Part shown: one piece after another, positions 11,401-22,924 of the stretch | How positions within the stretch are numbered: position 1 is the first letter of the stretch | Layout of the letters: every line of letters begins with the position of its first letter | Source: Hexactinellida sp. DTS-2022 | Taxonomy: Eukaryota > Porifera > Hexactinellida | Assembly (NCBI GenBank): GCA_028753945.1 | Contig: JAPNXP010000004.1 | Coordinates: 5,084,001-5,148,000, forward strand | Direction: 5' to 3' | Length of the DNA: 64,000 nt | The notes under the pieces: model-generated | What the model saw: the letters and a program-made list of their open reading frames with translations, nothing else | Databases searched by the model: none | What the model was told of the DNA's origin: nothing | Translations under genes and position numbers: made by a program

Positions 11401-14400
11401 TTAATGCATTTAGTGCTCTGGGGGAAAATATCCATTTCGTATAAGCGGTTATTTTCTTAGATCCGAATTCGTTATAACGGGAGTTCACTGTAATCTAGTT
11501 TCTACTGAATTAGTTTGTAAGCTTATTTCGATCCTTTTGTGTAAACTTTCCTTTTGTGTAAACTTAATCCAATATGGTAAATGCATTGTGCTCTGATTAA
11601 CAAATGATGCAACCATTAACTTGGTTACTATTTATACTCGTAATCCAGTTGTATAATAAAACTATAAATATATTTACACTGTTTATTACAATGATTGTAA
11701 TTATATATTTTCCACAGGATACCAATCAAGATTGTGAGAAGTGAGTTGAAGGCTGAGTTATTGCTTATTCTTATTATAGACTTTATTATTTCGTATAGAA
11801 ATACAGTTAGGTTCTTATTATGAACATTCAAGGGCTCAAAAATTGTGTTCATAATAAGCGAACTCAACTTAATACAAACCATATATATGTTGTTATTTGT
11901 GACCATAGGGCTTGTTTATAATAAAAAGTTTGTCATATTAAGCAAACGAAAATTGTTGACAATAAGCAGACCTGACTGTACATTGTAAATACTATTAGCG
12001 ACAAATATTTCAATTCTTTTTTTCTGACATTTTTCTAACAATTTTAACATGAGCTTCTTTTACTATTAATAATTTAATATTTTTGCTGTCTATTTAGTGC
12101 TAGAGAGCTTCAACCATCGCAAGGAGCTCGACCAGGTAATTAAATTATTTATTTACAGTATTATATGTCACATTCCTTTTTTTGCACAATTCGTAGTTAC
12201 AGCCCAATTTATTACAGTCGAAACCGGTTTTTCTAATTAATCTTTTTTTTTTCTAATAACTATTTATTCTAAATGTGTAAGAAATTCCAATTTTGTGTTA
12301 TTTCCAATCGGTTTATTATAACTATCGGATTTTCTTACTTTATTCCATGCAAAGAATTGGTTAGAAAAAACCAGTTTCGACTGTACTACTTTTGATTTTA
12401 TGAACAATTATTTGTTTCTAATTCCAATTAGATCTGTGTTAATATTGTTTGCGTTTGGTATACAAATTACTGTGTATACGATTTAATTATTATTCCTTTA
12501 GATTTAGAACCAACTGAATGCAATCCTATGTTAACGGACAATGCAGTTTCTGTATATAATACATCCGTAAGTAGCTATATAGTTATCACACAGTAGAACC
12601 TCGTTAGTACGAACACTGTTATTAGTAACTTAAGTTAATATATTATAATATTTATAATAAATTATTCTATTGACAAGCATAGGTGTGCAATTTTGATAGA
12701 AATTAGAATCTAGTAAGCATAATATATTTGTGTTTTCAGATTAAAGCTTCTCCCACTAAACCTAAGACATCTACACCGAAAAAAGTTACAAGCTCTCGGA
12801 GCGAATCACAACGGGAACTGGTAAGATTATATTAGTTGTTTGTTTGTTTGTTTGTTTGTTTGTTTGTTTGTTTGTTTGTTTGTTGTTTATTTGTTTTTTT
12901 GTTGTTTATTTGTTTGTTGTTTATTTGTTCGTTTGTTTATTTGTTTGTTTGTTTGTTTGTTTGTTTGTTTGTTTGTTTGTTTGTTTGTTTGTTTGTTGTT
13001 TGTTTGTTGTTTGTTTGTTTGTTTGTTTGTTTGTTGTTTATTTGTTTGTTTGTTTGTTGTTTATTACGTATTTATTTATTTTAGTTACCCAAACATAATC
13101 ATGAGACTTCAGATGAGCTATATTCTCCAGTTAGGACGCCAAGTTTTCAATCTGCAAAGGTTAGTCACATAATTCCTAACTTCATAATTAGATTATAGAG
13201 AACTCAATTTAATTCAATCCCTATTTAAAGATGTACAGTAGACTCTCGTTAATAGGAACACCAGGGGATCGTTGAAATATGTTCGTATTAACCGGAGTAA
13301 CTTACATGAATTTGTATAGGCTAGGCCCTAGGGGAATTAAACCTTGTACTCTTAACCGATATTCGCCTTATCGTTCCTATAACGAGAATCTACTTAAATC
13401 AATATATCAATTCTGTTCTGTTTATATATTCTATGTTTATAGCAATCACCAGAGTCTACCGGAGCATTTGCTCAATCGCTATACACTACTCCCACATATC
13501 AAGTTGGTATTGTACAAAAAGAGGTTAGTTTAGTGATCCCCTTGGGGGTCCACAAGGTCTCAAAATTTGTATTACGGTCAATTGGTCTACAGAATGTTTA
13601 ATATTTGTATAGTGGGTCCATTGTTAATAAATCGCTGGGTTAATTAAATGTACTAATTCCTAGGTGAACTTTTTCCTTTCGCAGTCTTTTTTTGATCGAC
13701 TACTTTGATCACCTTGTCCAAAAATCCATCACTGAAAATGAAATTAAATAAAAATTTAATGCATTAATTATTATCCGCTTATAACGAATATCCGGATATA
13801 ATAACGAAGGAATTTACAGGTCCCAAACACTTCGTTATAACGAGAGTTCACTGTACAAGACTGTGTATATACCCCTACCTAGCCTACCTAGTATAGGGTT
13901 TTTTGAAAACCCTATACTATTTACTATTGGGATTATATAAGCAGATTGCTAACTCATATTGCTATAGGAACAGCCAAGAAGAACTACATTCAGTGGGGAC
14001 ACTCAACGGAAAGTACCAATACACGTGGAACCGATTCTTCGATGCAACACTGCACCTCCCAGCAAGATGGAAACCCGGTTAATATCAGTATCCCCACTCC
14101 CTATAGCTATGAACCAAACATTGCTTAATGAAGCCTTGAAGCCAAACTCTCCTCTACTGGTACTTAATTTATATTTTGTTAATAATCTAGGATGCCCTAG
14201 GGTCCAAGGTATAAATAGTTAACTTTTCTTTCACTTGGCAACTAAACGTTCACTTATTTCCTTCTTTAAAACTTAAAATATAGTTTAGAATACATTAGTG
14301 ATTAGAACCTCGTTAGTACGAACACCAGGGAACCGTGAAAGTTTGTTCACCGCGCCTTACCTGGAATTCGTATTAACCAATATAATTTGTATTGAAAAGG

Positions 14401-17286
14401 ATTTGAAGGAAATTGAATTACTGTTCGTATTAACCGGAATTTTGTACTATAACGAGGTTCTACAGGCAACAATGTTAATATACGAACCCGACTTTGTAAA
14501 GGTAAATTTTAAAAATGACCTTGCTTGCCAGTGCCTGAAATTTGTATTAGAAAAGAGTCGATATAAGTAATTTCTTACAAAACCCTTTAATTTAAAACTA
14601 AGTTTATTAGCATCATTTCTTTTCACGCAACTATTATTTCCTAATTATTTCTAGGACCAGATTGTGCCTATTTATTCCACCAACGATCCTCCTACACTGA
14701 TTGAATTGAAAGGAGGCGAATTCCAATTAGACCACTCGGTTACCATGAAATCTATGGAAGATATGCACAGTAGCATTAACGTAATTCGGTCTGTCAATTC
14801 TCAGACTAGCATTACTGCTGCACACAAACGGAAGAGTTCTGATAATGCAGAAATACTGGACACGAATGGTAACAAGAAATGTCACTTAGAGCCTATTGAT
14901 GTGACCCTGTCATTAAGCGAGGGCATTGAGAGTGTTCTGGAAACTAATCACAATATAAACACTGCACAGTGTTATATTAATATGGAACAGTCTCTCAATA
15001 GCAATCCTAGCTCTAGACGTAAGTATTATGCTATACAGTAGAACCTCGTTAATAGGAATACCAACGTACGGTAAAAATGTGTTCGCTTTATCCGGAGTAA
15101 TACCCATTGAATAGCCATTGTAGGGACCTGATTTTGTGGAACTGTTTGTTCGTATTATCCGGAATTCGTATTAACTGGAGTCACTTGCATGCATTTGTAT
15201 TAGGCTAGGGGAATAAACTTTGTACCCCTTAACCGATATTTCCCTTATCGGTGTCCTATTAACGAGGTTATACTGTTTATTTATTTTATAACTAAGGTTT
15301 AATTTTGAACTAATTCTTGATGGCGAAACAAGTACCGTATTCTTAATTAATTAACTAAGTTGGCGTGGGCTGAAGTATAAATAGAAAACCCCCAGTTTAA
15401 TTACCAATTTCAATTGAAATTGAATTAACTTTTAGTTTCAGTTTCACATTCCGAGCCAGCTTTTAGGTTTAATATAAACACTCGCTTGTTATTCATTTCA
15501 TAATTTGTTACTGACGTAAATCTAAATTATCTAATAGCTTGTTATACGTTATTGTTATTGCGAAAGTATTTTCCTAAACGCAAGTTCGATTGTTACTAAA
15601 AATAGCATTTATGAGTTTATCATACCTTATGAAGTATTGTTTGTTTCAAATAGCTGTTTTACCACAAAACCTTGATTGTTGTTTACCAAATATGGTATCA
15701 GCAAGATGTTATTCAAATTCCGGTCTTGTTTATCACAAAGTTATAAAAACATATATAATCTCATTCTTGAGTAAGTAGTTATTTCTAAATCAAAGTTACA
15801 TGTTTACCCCATAAATATTCTTCTTAAATATTTTTAATAAATATACGCGCTCAATTGATTTAATTCTTATATGTATAGACAGTATAGTATACGTAGTTAA
15901 TATGTTTGTAAAATATTATATTTTGACTAAATTGACTAGATTGACCAAACTACGTGAAGCGAATTTTGTTAAATTTATTCAATTTTATTTTGGGAAATCC
16001 ATACAGTCAACTACACTGTTTACTTCGATATAAGCGGGGCAAAATCAACCTTTTATCCTTCCTGGGAATTCATATATTTTTAACTTTTAAGCGGGTATTT
16101 CGTTATACTTATAACCGACTTCTTATATAAAGGGAGTTCGCTGTATTATATTAATATCGTTATTTTATTATAGTGAGTGATACAGAGATGCCTTCATTGC
16201 TGTTAGGCAAAGAGGTTACTATTTCCGAAACAGATTCTGAAGGGGGAAAGAATTACATACAATACACTTATGGACCTGAATCTTATAATAAGCCTATTCG
16301 CCGGGATACAGAAGATGAGTCGGAAAAGAGTGTATTTACTCCTGTCAGTCAAAGTGTTTTAGACAGACATGTACCAGATGGTTTGGAGAATAATTCCGTA
16401 GATTCTAGTGTGACCAGTGACTTGATTACAAACAAATCTCTATCACCGATTATTCCTAAAGATTTTGGGATTGTAAATAACAAGAAATGTTCATCTCTTC
16501 CAGATAATAACTTGACTGTAGACAGATCTCAGTCGCCTTGTGTTGCATTGTCCGCGGATGAAATTGGGAATTTGACCAACGCGAAAACCACATCTCTTCC
16601 AAGTACAAATTCCGCAGTTTCAGTTACAAATTCTGGAGATTTAGATACAAACCCCACAGTTCCATATTCAAATACCAATGTCCCTAACCCGGAACTAGGA
16701 TACCCAGATATTTTGGAATCTAACGCAACAAAACCGGACGTTATTTCTCACGTCACACACCTGCCCGCTGAACCCATCCTAGACGGACCTAATCCCGATC
16801 TAATTGGTCGAGACTTTATAGTTAATTCTATCACAGGCACGATTCACTCTTACAATCCGAATTCCACTATCAGTTCCCTGGATACGACAAATTTAAATGA
16901 TTCAATTCCGTTGCAAGAATCGGATATTTCCCCACAAGAACCTGGCAATGAAAAGTACAATCCTGATCTGAGTGTGAATTCCGATGTATCAGTTGCATAT
17001 CTAGGGACAATGCCTGGAATGGGAACAGAATTTGATCAGAATAATTTATCTGAAATTAACGTTAACGAGGGCCTAGGGCCAAATCACATGTACAGAGAAT
17101 TAGTAGCACCAAACACAGTGAATTCGTATGGGGAATCTGAAAATGAATTTAGCTCATTTAAATCGGATAATATCTCAATTTCAGATACTACAAGTATTTC
17201 CCCTCTGTCTCTTTTTGAAGAAGGAGTAACTTTGGATCCACAAATAGATTATGATGCCTTACTCCGTGATACAGTATCACCTAATC

Positions 17287-17326
<40 letters not shown>

Positions 17327-20300
17327 TGCTAATTTGGATAACATTTCAGATTTTTCTATGATAATGCAGAATCCATTACAAATTCCAGAAACGGATATAA
17401 CTCCAACTTCTTCTCTGCAACCTGTAAGTTACAAATAAATATTCTTAACAATAATATTATGCATATAAACTACATAGTTATACAGTAAATTAATGGCTAT
17501 TTTAACTTTCTTATATTTGTGGGAAAAAATTGACTCAGTGTCCCTTAACTATAATATCATAATTGTTGTTGTCTGCTATTCGACTGACATAACACACTAC
17601 AGTATATTTATTCTTCTTACAATAAATAAAATGAATTTACGTATAACGAACGTCTACTACGATCATTTTATTTTTAATAGTCAACATTGACTCAACAAAC
17701 GTAAATAATTTCATTCATTATTATTGAGAGTAGTCGAATTTTCAAACAGTGTGTAACCATTATTGTTATGATGAAACTGACTGTAATCAATCTAGCAATT
17801 ATGTCAAAATATTAAATTTATTAACAGATCTTTTGGTCACAAGTTAATAGTTGTATAATATACAATCGATTAAGTAAAATTGTGTTTACATACAGTAGAC
17901 TCTGTTAATAGGAATACGGATAAGGAAATATCGGTTAAGGAGTACAAGGTTTAATTCCCCTAGCCTATACAAATGCAAGTGACTCCGGTTAATACGAATC
18001 TCGGATAATACGAACATATTTCAATGGTCCTCTGATGTTCCTATTAATTAACAAGAGTTTACTGTAATCAAATAGGATTTGTGTTTATTTATGTTTACTT
18101 TTTATAGGTGTTGATTAGTGGAAAGTCAGTTGATTATTCGTTCGTGGGTCACATTTCAAATTCCCCCCAAACAACTAATGACACCTTAGCACAATATCTG
18201 CCTACTAATGACAACGACACAATTATATCCGAAACTGGTAGTACCACAGATCCTTACATGACTACGCCTAGCTTATCTGGAATGTTAGAATCAGATTCCA
18301 TTGCACCTAGTAACGACGCTATACCTCTTAACGAGGATTCTATTGTACCACTGTATGTACGGCACCAGAGTCCTAACCAGAGAAATGAGACGGATTACGC
18401 TAATAATCCTAACCAGAGAAATGAGACGGATTATGCTATACCACAATACGATAATACCCAGGATATATCTCCTGTATTTCAGTTAGCCCCTCAGTTACCC
18501 CCTGATGCTCCTTATATACTTCCCGCGATCCAATCGCCCATTCAACAGCCGCTGCGCAGTGTGAATAGTCCCATAACATTCCGGGACTATGTTGCTAAGG
18601 AATGGCTAGGCACCTCTGACAACGCTAAGAGAGTTAGGAATGTGAGTTCTCAACTTAAGCTATAATAAGTTTTCTCGACTAATAGCAATACAGTCGAACC
18701 GGTTTTTTTCTAACCAATTCTTTGCATGGAAATAAAGTAAGAAAATCCGATAGTTAGAATAAGCCGATTAAAATAAAACAAATTCCGGATAAAACGAACA
18801 AATTTTTACCTTCCTTTGGTGTTCGTTTTAACGAGGTTCTACTGTACGTATAGTATACAAGTCTGACAGTATGTATAATTTACCCTAGCCTATCAAATAC
18901 ATGTAAGTGACTACGGTTAATACGAATATCCGGATAATACGAACAAATTTCGACGATCCCCTGGTGTTCCTACTAACGATATTATATTGTATCTATTAGC
19001 AAGTTACTTATTTCCTCAATCTAGCAATTAAAGTTAATTAAGTTCCTCTATTTGCAATCAAATATTACTTACTATTACACGAATATACGTATTCCCATAT
19101 AGAATACTATTCCCTTATATACATATCTCTCTAGGGCTATAAAGAGCTAGAGAAGATGGGCTACACGCACCTAATGTCGATACGCGGAGACAACTACTGT
19201 GCAGTGCGCTCCACTCTCTTCCAGACATTCTGCATTCAGGATTTCGGTCTCTCCTCTTTCCTCTCTGGAATGAAACCACCAGCCGAAGAGCTCAAGGTTA
19301 GTAGGAACTGCATGACAACCATATTGGCATATGGTATGCTGGAACCAAGGAAGTATCCAGCAGCGCGAGACACTCCTTTGGAGTGTGATTTTTGTGAAAA
19401 TTTGTAATTAGGAGCGCGAAAATTTTGAATCCTCTCCTATACCGTAAGTCCGTAACATTGATTTGTGATTTAGGAGTATTAAAATTGGATCATACCAGGA
19501 TTAGGAGCCTATTTACAAACGTCTGTATAATACACTGCCTGGAACAGTTCCTTTACTTGTTGGTTTTTATCATAGATCGTTTATACTGTGCCGATGATAG
19601 TATAGTATATTGGCCCAGTATTTAAATTACTGCCTTGTTTTGTTATCTGTTTCTTTATATAATAGATCGTTTTTGTTATCTGTTACTTGTTACCTGTTTG
19701 TTTACACTTTAGATAGTAGCACCTATTATGGAGAAGTATCCTTACCTCAACAAATGGGCGTTTGCGAATAAGAACGAATTCAATAAGCTGGGCACAACTC
19801 GAGAAGTATTGGAGCTCTGTATTGCCAACTTAGCTCTTGAGGTTAGTGCACTACTTATACAGTATAGTAGAACCTTGTTAGTAGGAACACTAGAGTGAAC
19901 TCCCGTTATAACGAAGTCTGATTTAACTAAATAAGTTCTTATAACGAAATGGAATATACAATACAGTAGAACCTTGTTAGTACGAACACGGTTAATGCAA
20001 AATTCCGGTTAATACGAACACTACAGTGAACTCCCTTTATAACAAGTCGGATATAACGGAATTTCGCTTATAAAATGAAATGGATATTTTTCCCCAGAGC
20101 ACTAAATGCATTGATTATTATCCGCTTATAACGAATATCCGGATATAACGAAGGAATTTACAGGTCGCAAGCACTTCGTTATAACGAGAGTTGACTGTAT
20201 TTCAGTCCCCTTCAAAGCCTTGTTAATACAAATGATATTGGCTAATACTAATTCCGGATAAGGCGAACGTATTTTGACGGTCCCCTGGTGTTCGTACTAA

Positions 20301-21674
20301 CGAGGTTCTATGTAGTTCGAATTTATAGTGTTGCTAGACTAGAATATGATAAAATTCGGCTTGAACCCGACAATAGTAGAATAAAGTTGTAATATTTCCT
20401 ATTTTGGTTCGAAATTTTTTCAATATTTAGAAAGTCGAACTAACGAGGTTATACTGTATCTGGTTGCTATGTATATTGTTAAGGAATGTACTGTATGTAG
20501 GTTGACACCGTTAAGCACTGGAAGCCGTTGGACAGAATGGTGTACATATACAGCAAGCTGAACGAACAAAACGAGATATTTGATTTCTCATTAATGGAAG
20601 CACTTAAGTTCTACATGTTCATAAAAGCTGCTGAATTTTGGGAGGCTTTTAATAACGGAAAGGAACTTCCTGGTCAAATGTTTATTTTATTTCTGAGAGA
20701 AGACTCGAGTAATTTAGAAGAATTTCTGATGCATCATCTCAACAATGTTGGGGACGGAGGGGGACTTGAAATGGTGAGAATTTATTCTAGAACTTTCTTA
20801 TTTCTTATATGTATACGGTCTATAAAAGCCATACTAACTAAGCTAAAAATTGTAGACCAAAAGTCAGTCTTTTCATCTGCATAAGTTAATATTTACTTTT
20901 TATTATGAACAAGCCCTATAGTCCCAATTTAATAACTTACATAGGGTTTGTAATTTTGTATTAATTTGAGTTCGATTATTATGAAGTCTTTATTATGAAC
21001 ACACTTATTGGTCCCTTGAGTGTACCTTACAAAATAACCTGACTGTAATAAGTAAGTTTTACTTACTAACATTTGTGATTACAGTTGATACGATTACAAA
21101 GGGTTTATTTAATTCTAAGGAAATTGGCTCATGATTACACATGGTTACATTATTGTGTAGTTGTATAATGTAATAAATTATAAAAAGTTATATTTGTTGA
21201 CCCTGATGTTCGAATTAACGAGAGTCCACTGTATTATATTTAGTTTGATACAGTAGAACCTCGTTAGTACGAACACCAGGGGACCGTCAAAATGTGTTCG
21301 CCTTATCCCAAATTCCAAATTCGTATTAACCAACATCATTTGTATTGAAAAGGCTTTGAAAGGTACTGAAATAGTGTTCGTATTTTTAACCGTAATTTCG
21401 TATTAACTGGAGTTTACTGTATATATTTTGTTAAATATTTACCCTAATCTAGATTGAGATGTTCTTATTGGGTTACACACTTGATTTACAAATAAAAGTG
21501 ACTCGAATTTCATCGTTTGGAAATGAGGACTATCTAACTTATTTCCCCCCAGGGGATTATCCGCGAAATAAAATAATAAGTATTTCCGCAGAAGATGACC
21601 GACATTACAACGTGTTAGCGACCCTAGCAAATACAGACGATTTCTTTATTCCGCAAGGTAAATTCCGGAAATAA
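8413..21674 (+). CDS. OTULIN: Membrane-anchored OTULIN-like deubiquitinase with long disordered linker
   Basis: Seventeen exons join in phase to about 1241 residues: 8413-8488, 8949-9073, 11718-11740, 12098-12135, 12502-12566, 12740-12820, 13085-13159, 13443-13523, 13968-14159, 14466-14501, 14655-15018, 16174-17423, 18108-18641, 19135-19296, 19713-19841, 20501-20773, 21453-21674. Residues 1-25 resemble a signal peptide; a TM helix (AIILAIAGVIAIAIIFVLIA) follows at once, then CCCC, a likely palmitoylation site, and RIRRRNK. About 890 Ser/Thr/Pro/Asn-rich residues with 13 CAA-coded glutamines (17286-17324) lead to the OTULIN domain. RGDNYCAVRSTLFQ holds the catalytic Cys; EDDRHYNVLA holds the His and Asn of the OTULIN triad. 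Human OTULIN cleaves Met1-linked ubiquitin; its relative OTULINL is membrane-anchored but inactive. The exon 13-14 join gives KEWLG..RNGYKELEKMGY, matching the OTULIN helix before the active site. Transcription as one unit is inferred. Confidence 0.8.
8545..8855. mobile_element. R3 MITE nested in an R2-like MITE (intron 1)
   Basis: An R2-like element starts CAGTCAACTCCCGTTATATC at about 8545 and ends in GATATAACGGCAGTTTAGTGTA at about 8850. An R3 copy with both ends (ACAGTCAGGTT .. GACCTGACTGTA, about 8574-8755) interrupts it, so R3 moved after this R2-like copy had landed. Confidence 0.7.
10196..10387 (+). other. Possible alternative first exon B (membrane anchor)
   Basis: From ATG at 10196, 64 codons run to a strong donor (AAG|GTGAGT at 10387/10388) in phase 0, the phase needed to enter exon 3 at 11718. 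The peptide has two hydrophobic stretches (VLCLLIILSFNSYL and STLVVASTICTLLIAV) and ends IPPRK. This could be an alternative membrane anchor for the OTULIN-like protein. AT-rich intron DNA readily gives hydrophobic reading frames, so transcript data decide. Confidence 0.35.
10995..11198 (+). other. Possible alternative first exon C (membrane anchor)
   Basis: From ATG at 10995, 68 codons run to a donor (TTG|GTAAGG at 11198/11199) in phase 0. There are two hydrophobic stretches (YIDSVYIIVFMLL and MFGLYMFLFCFISW) followed by the basic stop-transfer LKRRKSK. It has the same phase and layout as exons 1-2 and cassette B. An internal version starting after AAG|ATG at 11097 (102 nt, phase 0-0) is also possible. 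Confidence 0.35.
11741..12435. repeat. R3 and R11 MITEs around exon 4
   Basis: R3 at about 11808-11982 in intron 3. R11 at about 12218-12380 in intron 4 starts CAGTCGAAACCGGTTTTTC and ends in the inverse; R11 is also seen at 18690-18768. Confidence 0.65.
12836..13080 (+). repeat. (GTTT)n microsatellite in intron 6
   Basis: About 245 bp of GTTT with GTT and ATTT interruptions, nearly filling the intron between the exons at 12740-12820 and 13085-13159. Confidence 0.95.
13235..13857. repeat. R1, hAT-like fragment and R2 fragment
   Basis: R1 at about 13235-13395 in intron 7. In intron 8, a fragment at about 13535-13620 (GGGGGTCCACAAGGTCTCAA) resembles the arm of the hAT-like palindrome at 52.1-52.6 kb, and a truncated R2 lies at about 13745-13857. 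Confidence 0.6.
14300..14466. mobile_element. R1 MITE whose end forms the exon 10 acceptor
   Basis: R1 begins AGAACCTCGTTAGTACGAAC near 14305 and ends AACGAGGTTCTACAG at 14465. Exon 10 (14466-14501) starts immediately after. The usual R1 end reads TTCTACTGTA; here CTG is CAG, which makes the acceptor AG. Confidence 0.75.
15019..16173. other. Intron 11 with R1 and R2-like elements
   Basis: A compound R1 copy lies at about 15037-15275, starting about 20 bp after the donor. An R2-like copy (CAGTCAACTACACTG .. GGGAGTTCGCTGTA) lies at about 16005-16145, about 30 bp before the acceptor. The middle shows nothing recognisable. Confidence 0.6.
17424..18107. repeat. Intron 12 with R1 MITE
   Basis: R1 copy at about 17893-18066, just upstream of the acceptor at 18106-18107. 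Otherwise plain AT-rich sequence. Confidence 0.65.
18690..20320. repeat. R11, R1, R10, R1/R2 nest in OTU-domain introns
   Basis: Intron 13 (18642-19134) holds R11 (18690-18768) and R1 pieces (18780-18845, 18890-18990). Intron 14 holds R10 (about 19370-19540). Intron 15 holds R1 pieces (about 19866-19900, 19970-20030, 20215-20315) split by R2 copies (about 19893-19960 and 20030-20200), i.e. repeated R2 insertion into R1. Confidence 0.6.
20774..21452. repeat. R5 fragment, R3 and R1 in the last OTULIN-like intron
   Basis: Partial R5 near 20800-20870, R3 at about 20900-21055, R1 at about 21247-21425. No coding sequence. Confidence 0.6.
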
Positions 21675-21884
21675 AAGATGGAAATTTAATTTCTAGATTC
21701 ATTCGTTGTTCATATACAAGACAATCAATACTAGATTAGCTTATGAGAGCTAACTTGTTCACAAATATTAATTTTATGATTACTATTATTATTTACTTTT
21801 TGCCAATTATTTTTATTGGAACTATTACTGTATTTAATTATTTCTCTATTAAATCTTACAAGTTATAATATTTAATTTTAATGG

Positions 21885-22015
21885 AATTACTTATATTTCG
21901 GCCAACACCTTAAATAATATAATTTTAAGGTACTGACAAGGTCATTTTTAACATTAATAATTCACCTTTGCGAAGCCGGGTTTTATATTAAAGTGTTGGC
22001 CGATTTATAAGTAAG
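21885..22015. repeat. R6 element
   Basis: R6 copy with TATTTCGGCCAACACCTTAA at one end and GTGTTGGCCGATTTATAAG at the other, in the spacer between the OTULIN-like gene and the S18A gene. Confidence 0.7.
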
Positions 22016-22108
22016 CCTTTAACAAACATAATAAGTTTAATAACTTGGCATAAAGTTGCTATTAATAGATCAATTCTATTATTCTTACATAGCAACAATA
22101 TAGGGTTA

Positions 22109-22564
22109 ATGTTATTCCTGTATGGAACAAAGGCCACTCGATCTCTTACACAAATAATTATAACGCAAAAAAGATTGAAAATAGACACAAACGAAAAGCG
22201 TGGAATGCCGAAAATATTCATTCGGCAGCCAATAGAAAGTGAGGAACCAATGGAATTAATTCGCGAGAAAATAACCGGAATATACGAAGAAAACGGAAAT
22301 ACTTTTAAACGTGCCGGTTGCCAATTATGTTGGCAAGGTTTAGACGAGTTTACTTATCGAGACGTGTTAATTATAAGTCAGTTCATATCCCCTATAGGGA
22401 GAATATACGATAGACACGAGACTGGGATTTGTAAGAGAATGCAAGCCAAGTTAAGAGTTGAAGTTAAAAAAGCTAGAAATATCGGATTGATACCCAAAGC
22501 AATGACTCCACAGCAAATACAGCTTTTGAAGGAAAAGCCAAATGAAGAGAGCGAAATTTTATGA
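22109..22564 (+). CDS. MRPS18A: Mitochondrial ribosomal protein S18A (mL66)
   Basis: Single-exon 151-residue protein. An Arg/Lys-containing N-terminus without acidic residues (MLFLYGTKATRSLTQIIITQ) suits a mitochondrial leader. The core matches the bacterial S18 family: CQLCWQGLDEFTYRDVLIIS then QFISPIGRIYDRHETGICKR, with the CxxC pair and the conserved QF..P.G....R.TG.C pattern, and a final GLIPKA. The residues before the CxxC (IREKITGIYEENG) resemble S18A more than S18B or S18C, hence mL66 of the large mitoribosomal subunit. The paralogue choice is less sure than the family. It lies 435 bp downstream of the OTULIN-like gene, in the same direction. Confidence 0.82.
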   Translation: MLFLYGTKATRSLTQIIITQKRLKIDTNEKRGMPKIFIRQPIESEEPMELIREKITGIYEENGNTFKRAGCQLCWQGLDEFTYRDVLIISQFISPIGRIYDRHETGICKRMQAKLRVEVKKARNIGLIPKAMTPQQIQLLKEKPNEESEIL

Positions 22565-22639
22565 ATTATTTCTTTAGTTAATATTCGTATTTAATAATGA
22601 GATAACTAATCGAGATCTGTTATATATAGAACTTAAAAT

Positions 22640-22797
22640 TATCACCAGGGGACCGTCGAAATATGTTCGTATTATCCGGAATCACTTGCATATGCATGTA
22701 TTTGTAATTTTGTGTAGGCTAAGGGAATTAAACCTTGTACTCCTTAACCAATATTTGCCTTATCCGTGTTCCTATTAACGAAAATCTACTGTATTGT
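22640..22797. repeat. MITE R1
   Basis: R1 copy lacking a clear left end, in the spacer between the convergent S18A and ADHFE1 genes; right end AACGAAAATCTACTGTA. Confidence 0.65.
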
Positions 22798-22924
22798 GTA
22801 ATAAATAAAACCATAAGCTATTTCATTATATCGCACAGTTTAATTGCTATTAAATTAATACACTAAACCCTATACAAATAGGAAATAGAATACGTACTTT
22901 ATACAAGGCAATTGGATACACTAA

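Larger units (their letters stand above)
9074..11717. other. OTULIN-like intron 2 with R1 and R2 MITEs
   Basis: AT-rich 2.6-kb intron. It holds an R1 copy at about 10421-10555, an R2 copy at about 11320-11492, and two open stretches that may be alternative first exons (listed separately). Nothing recognisable in 9120-10190. Confidence 0.6.

Noticed and set aside
15590-15778. 62-codon plus-strand frame
   Set aside because: AT-rich intron; no splice support or family features.
18301-18486. Plus-strand frame overlapping exon 13
   Set aside because: Shadow frame of a coding exon whose phase is fixed by both neighbours.
18642-18665. Termination of the membrane protein at the TAA at 18663-18665
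   Set aside because: A GTGAGT donor at 18642 is in the right phase to join the OTU exon, and the resulting residues match OTULIN upstream of the catalytic Cys; early termination remains a possible isoform.
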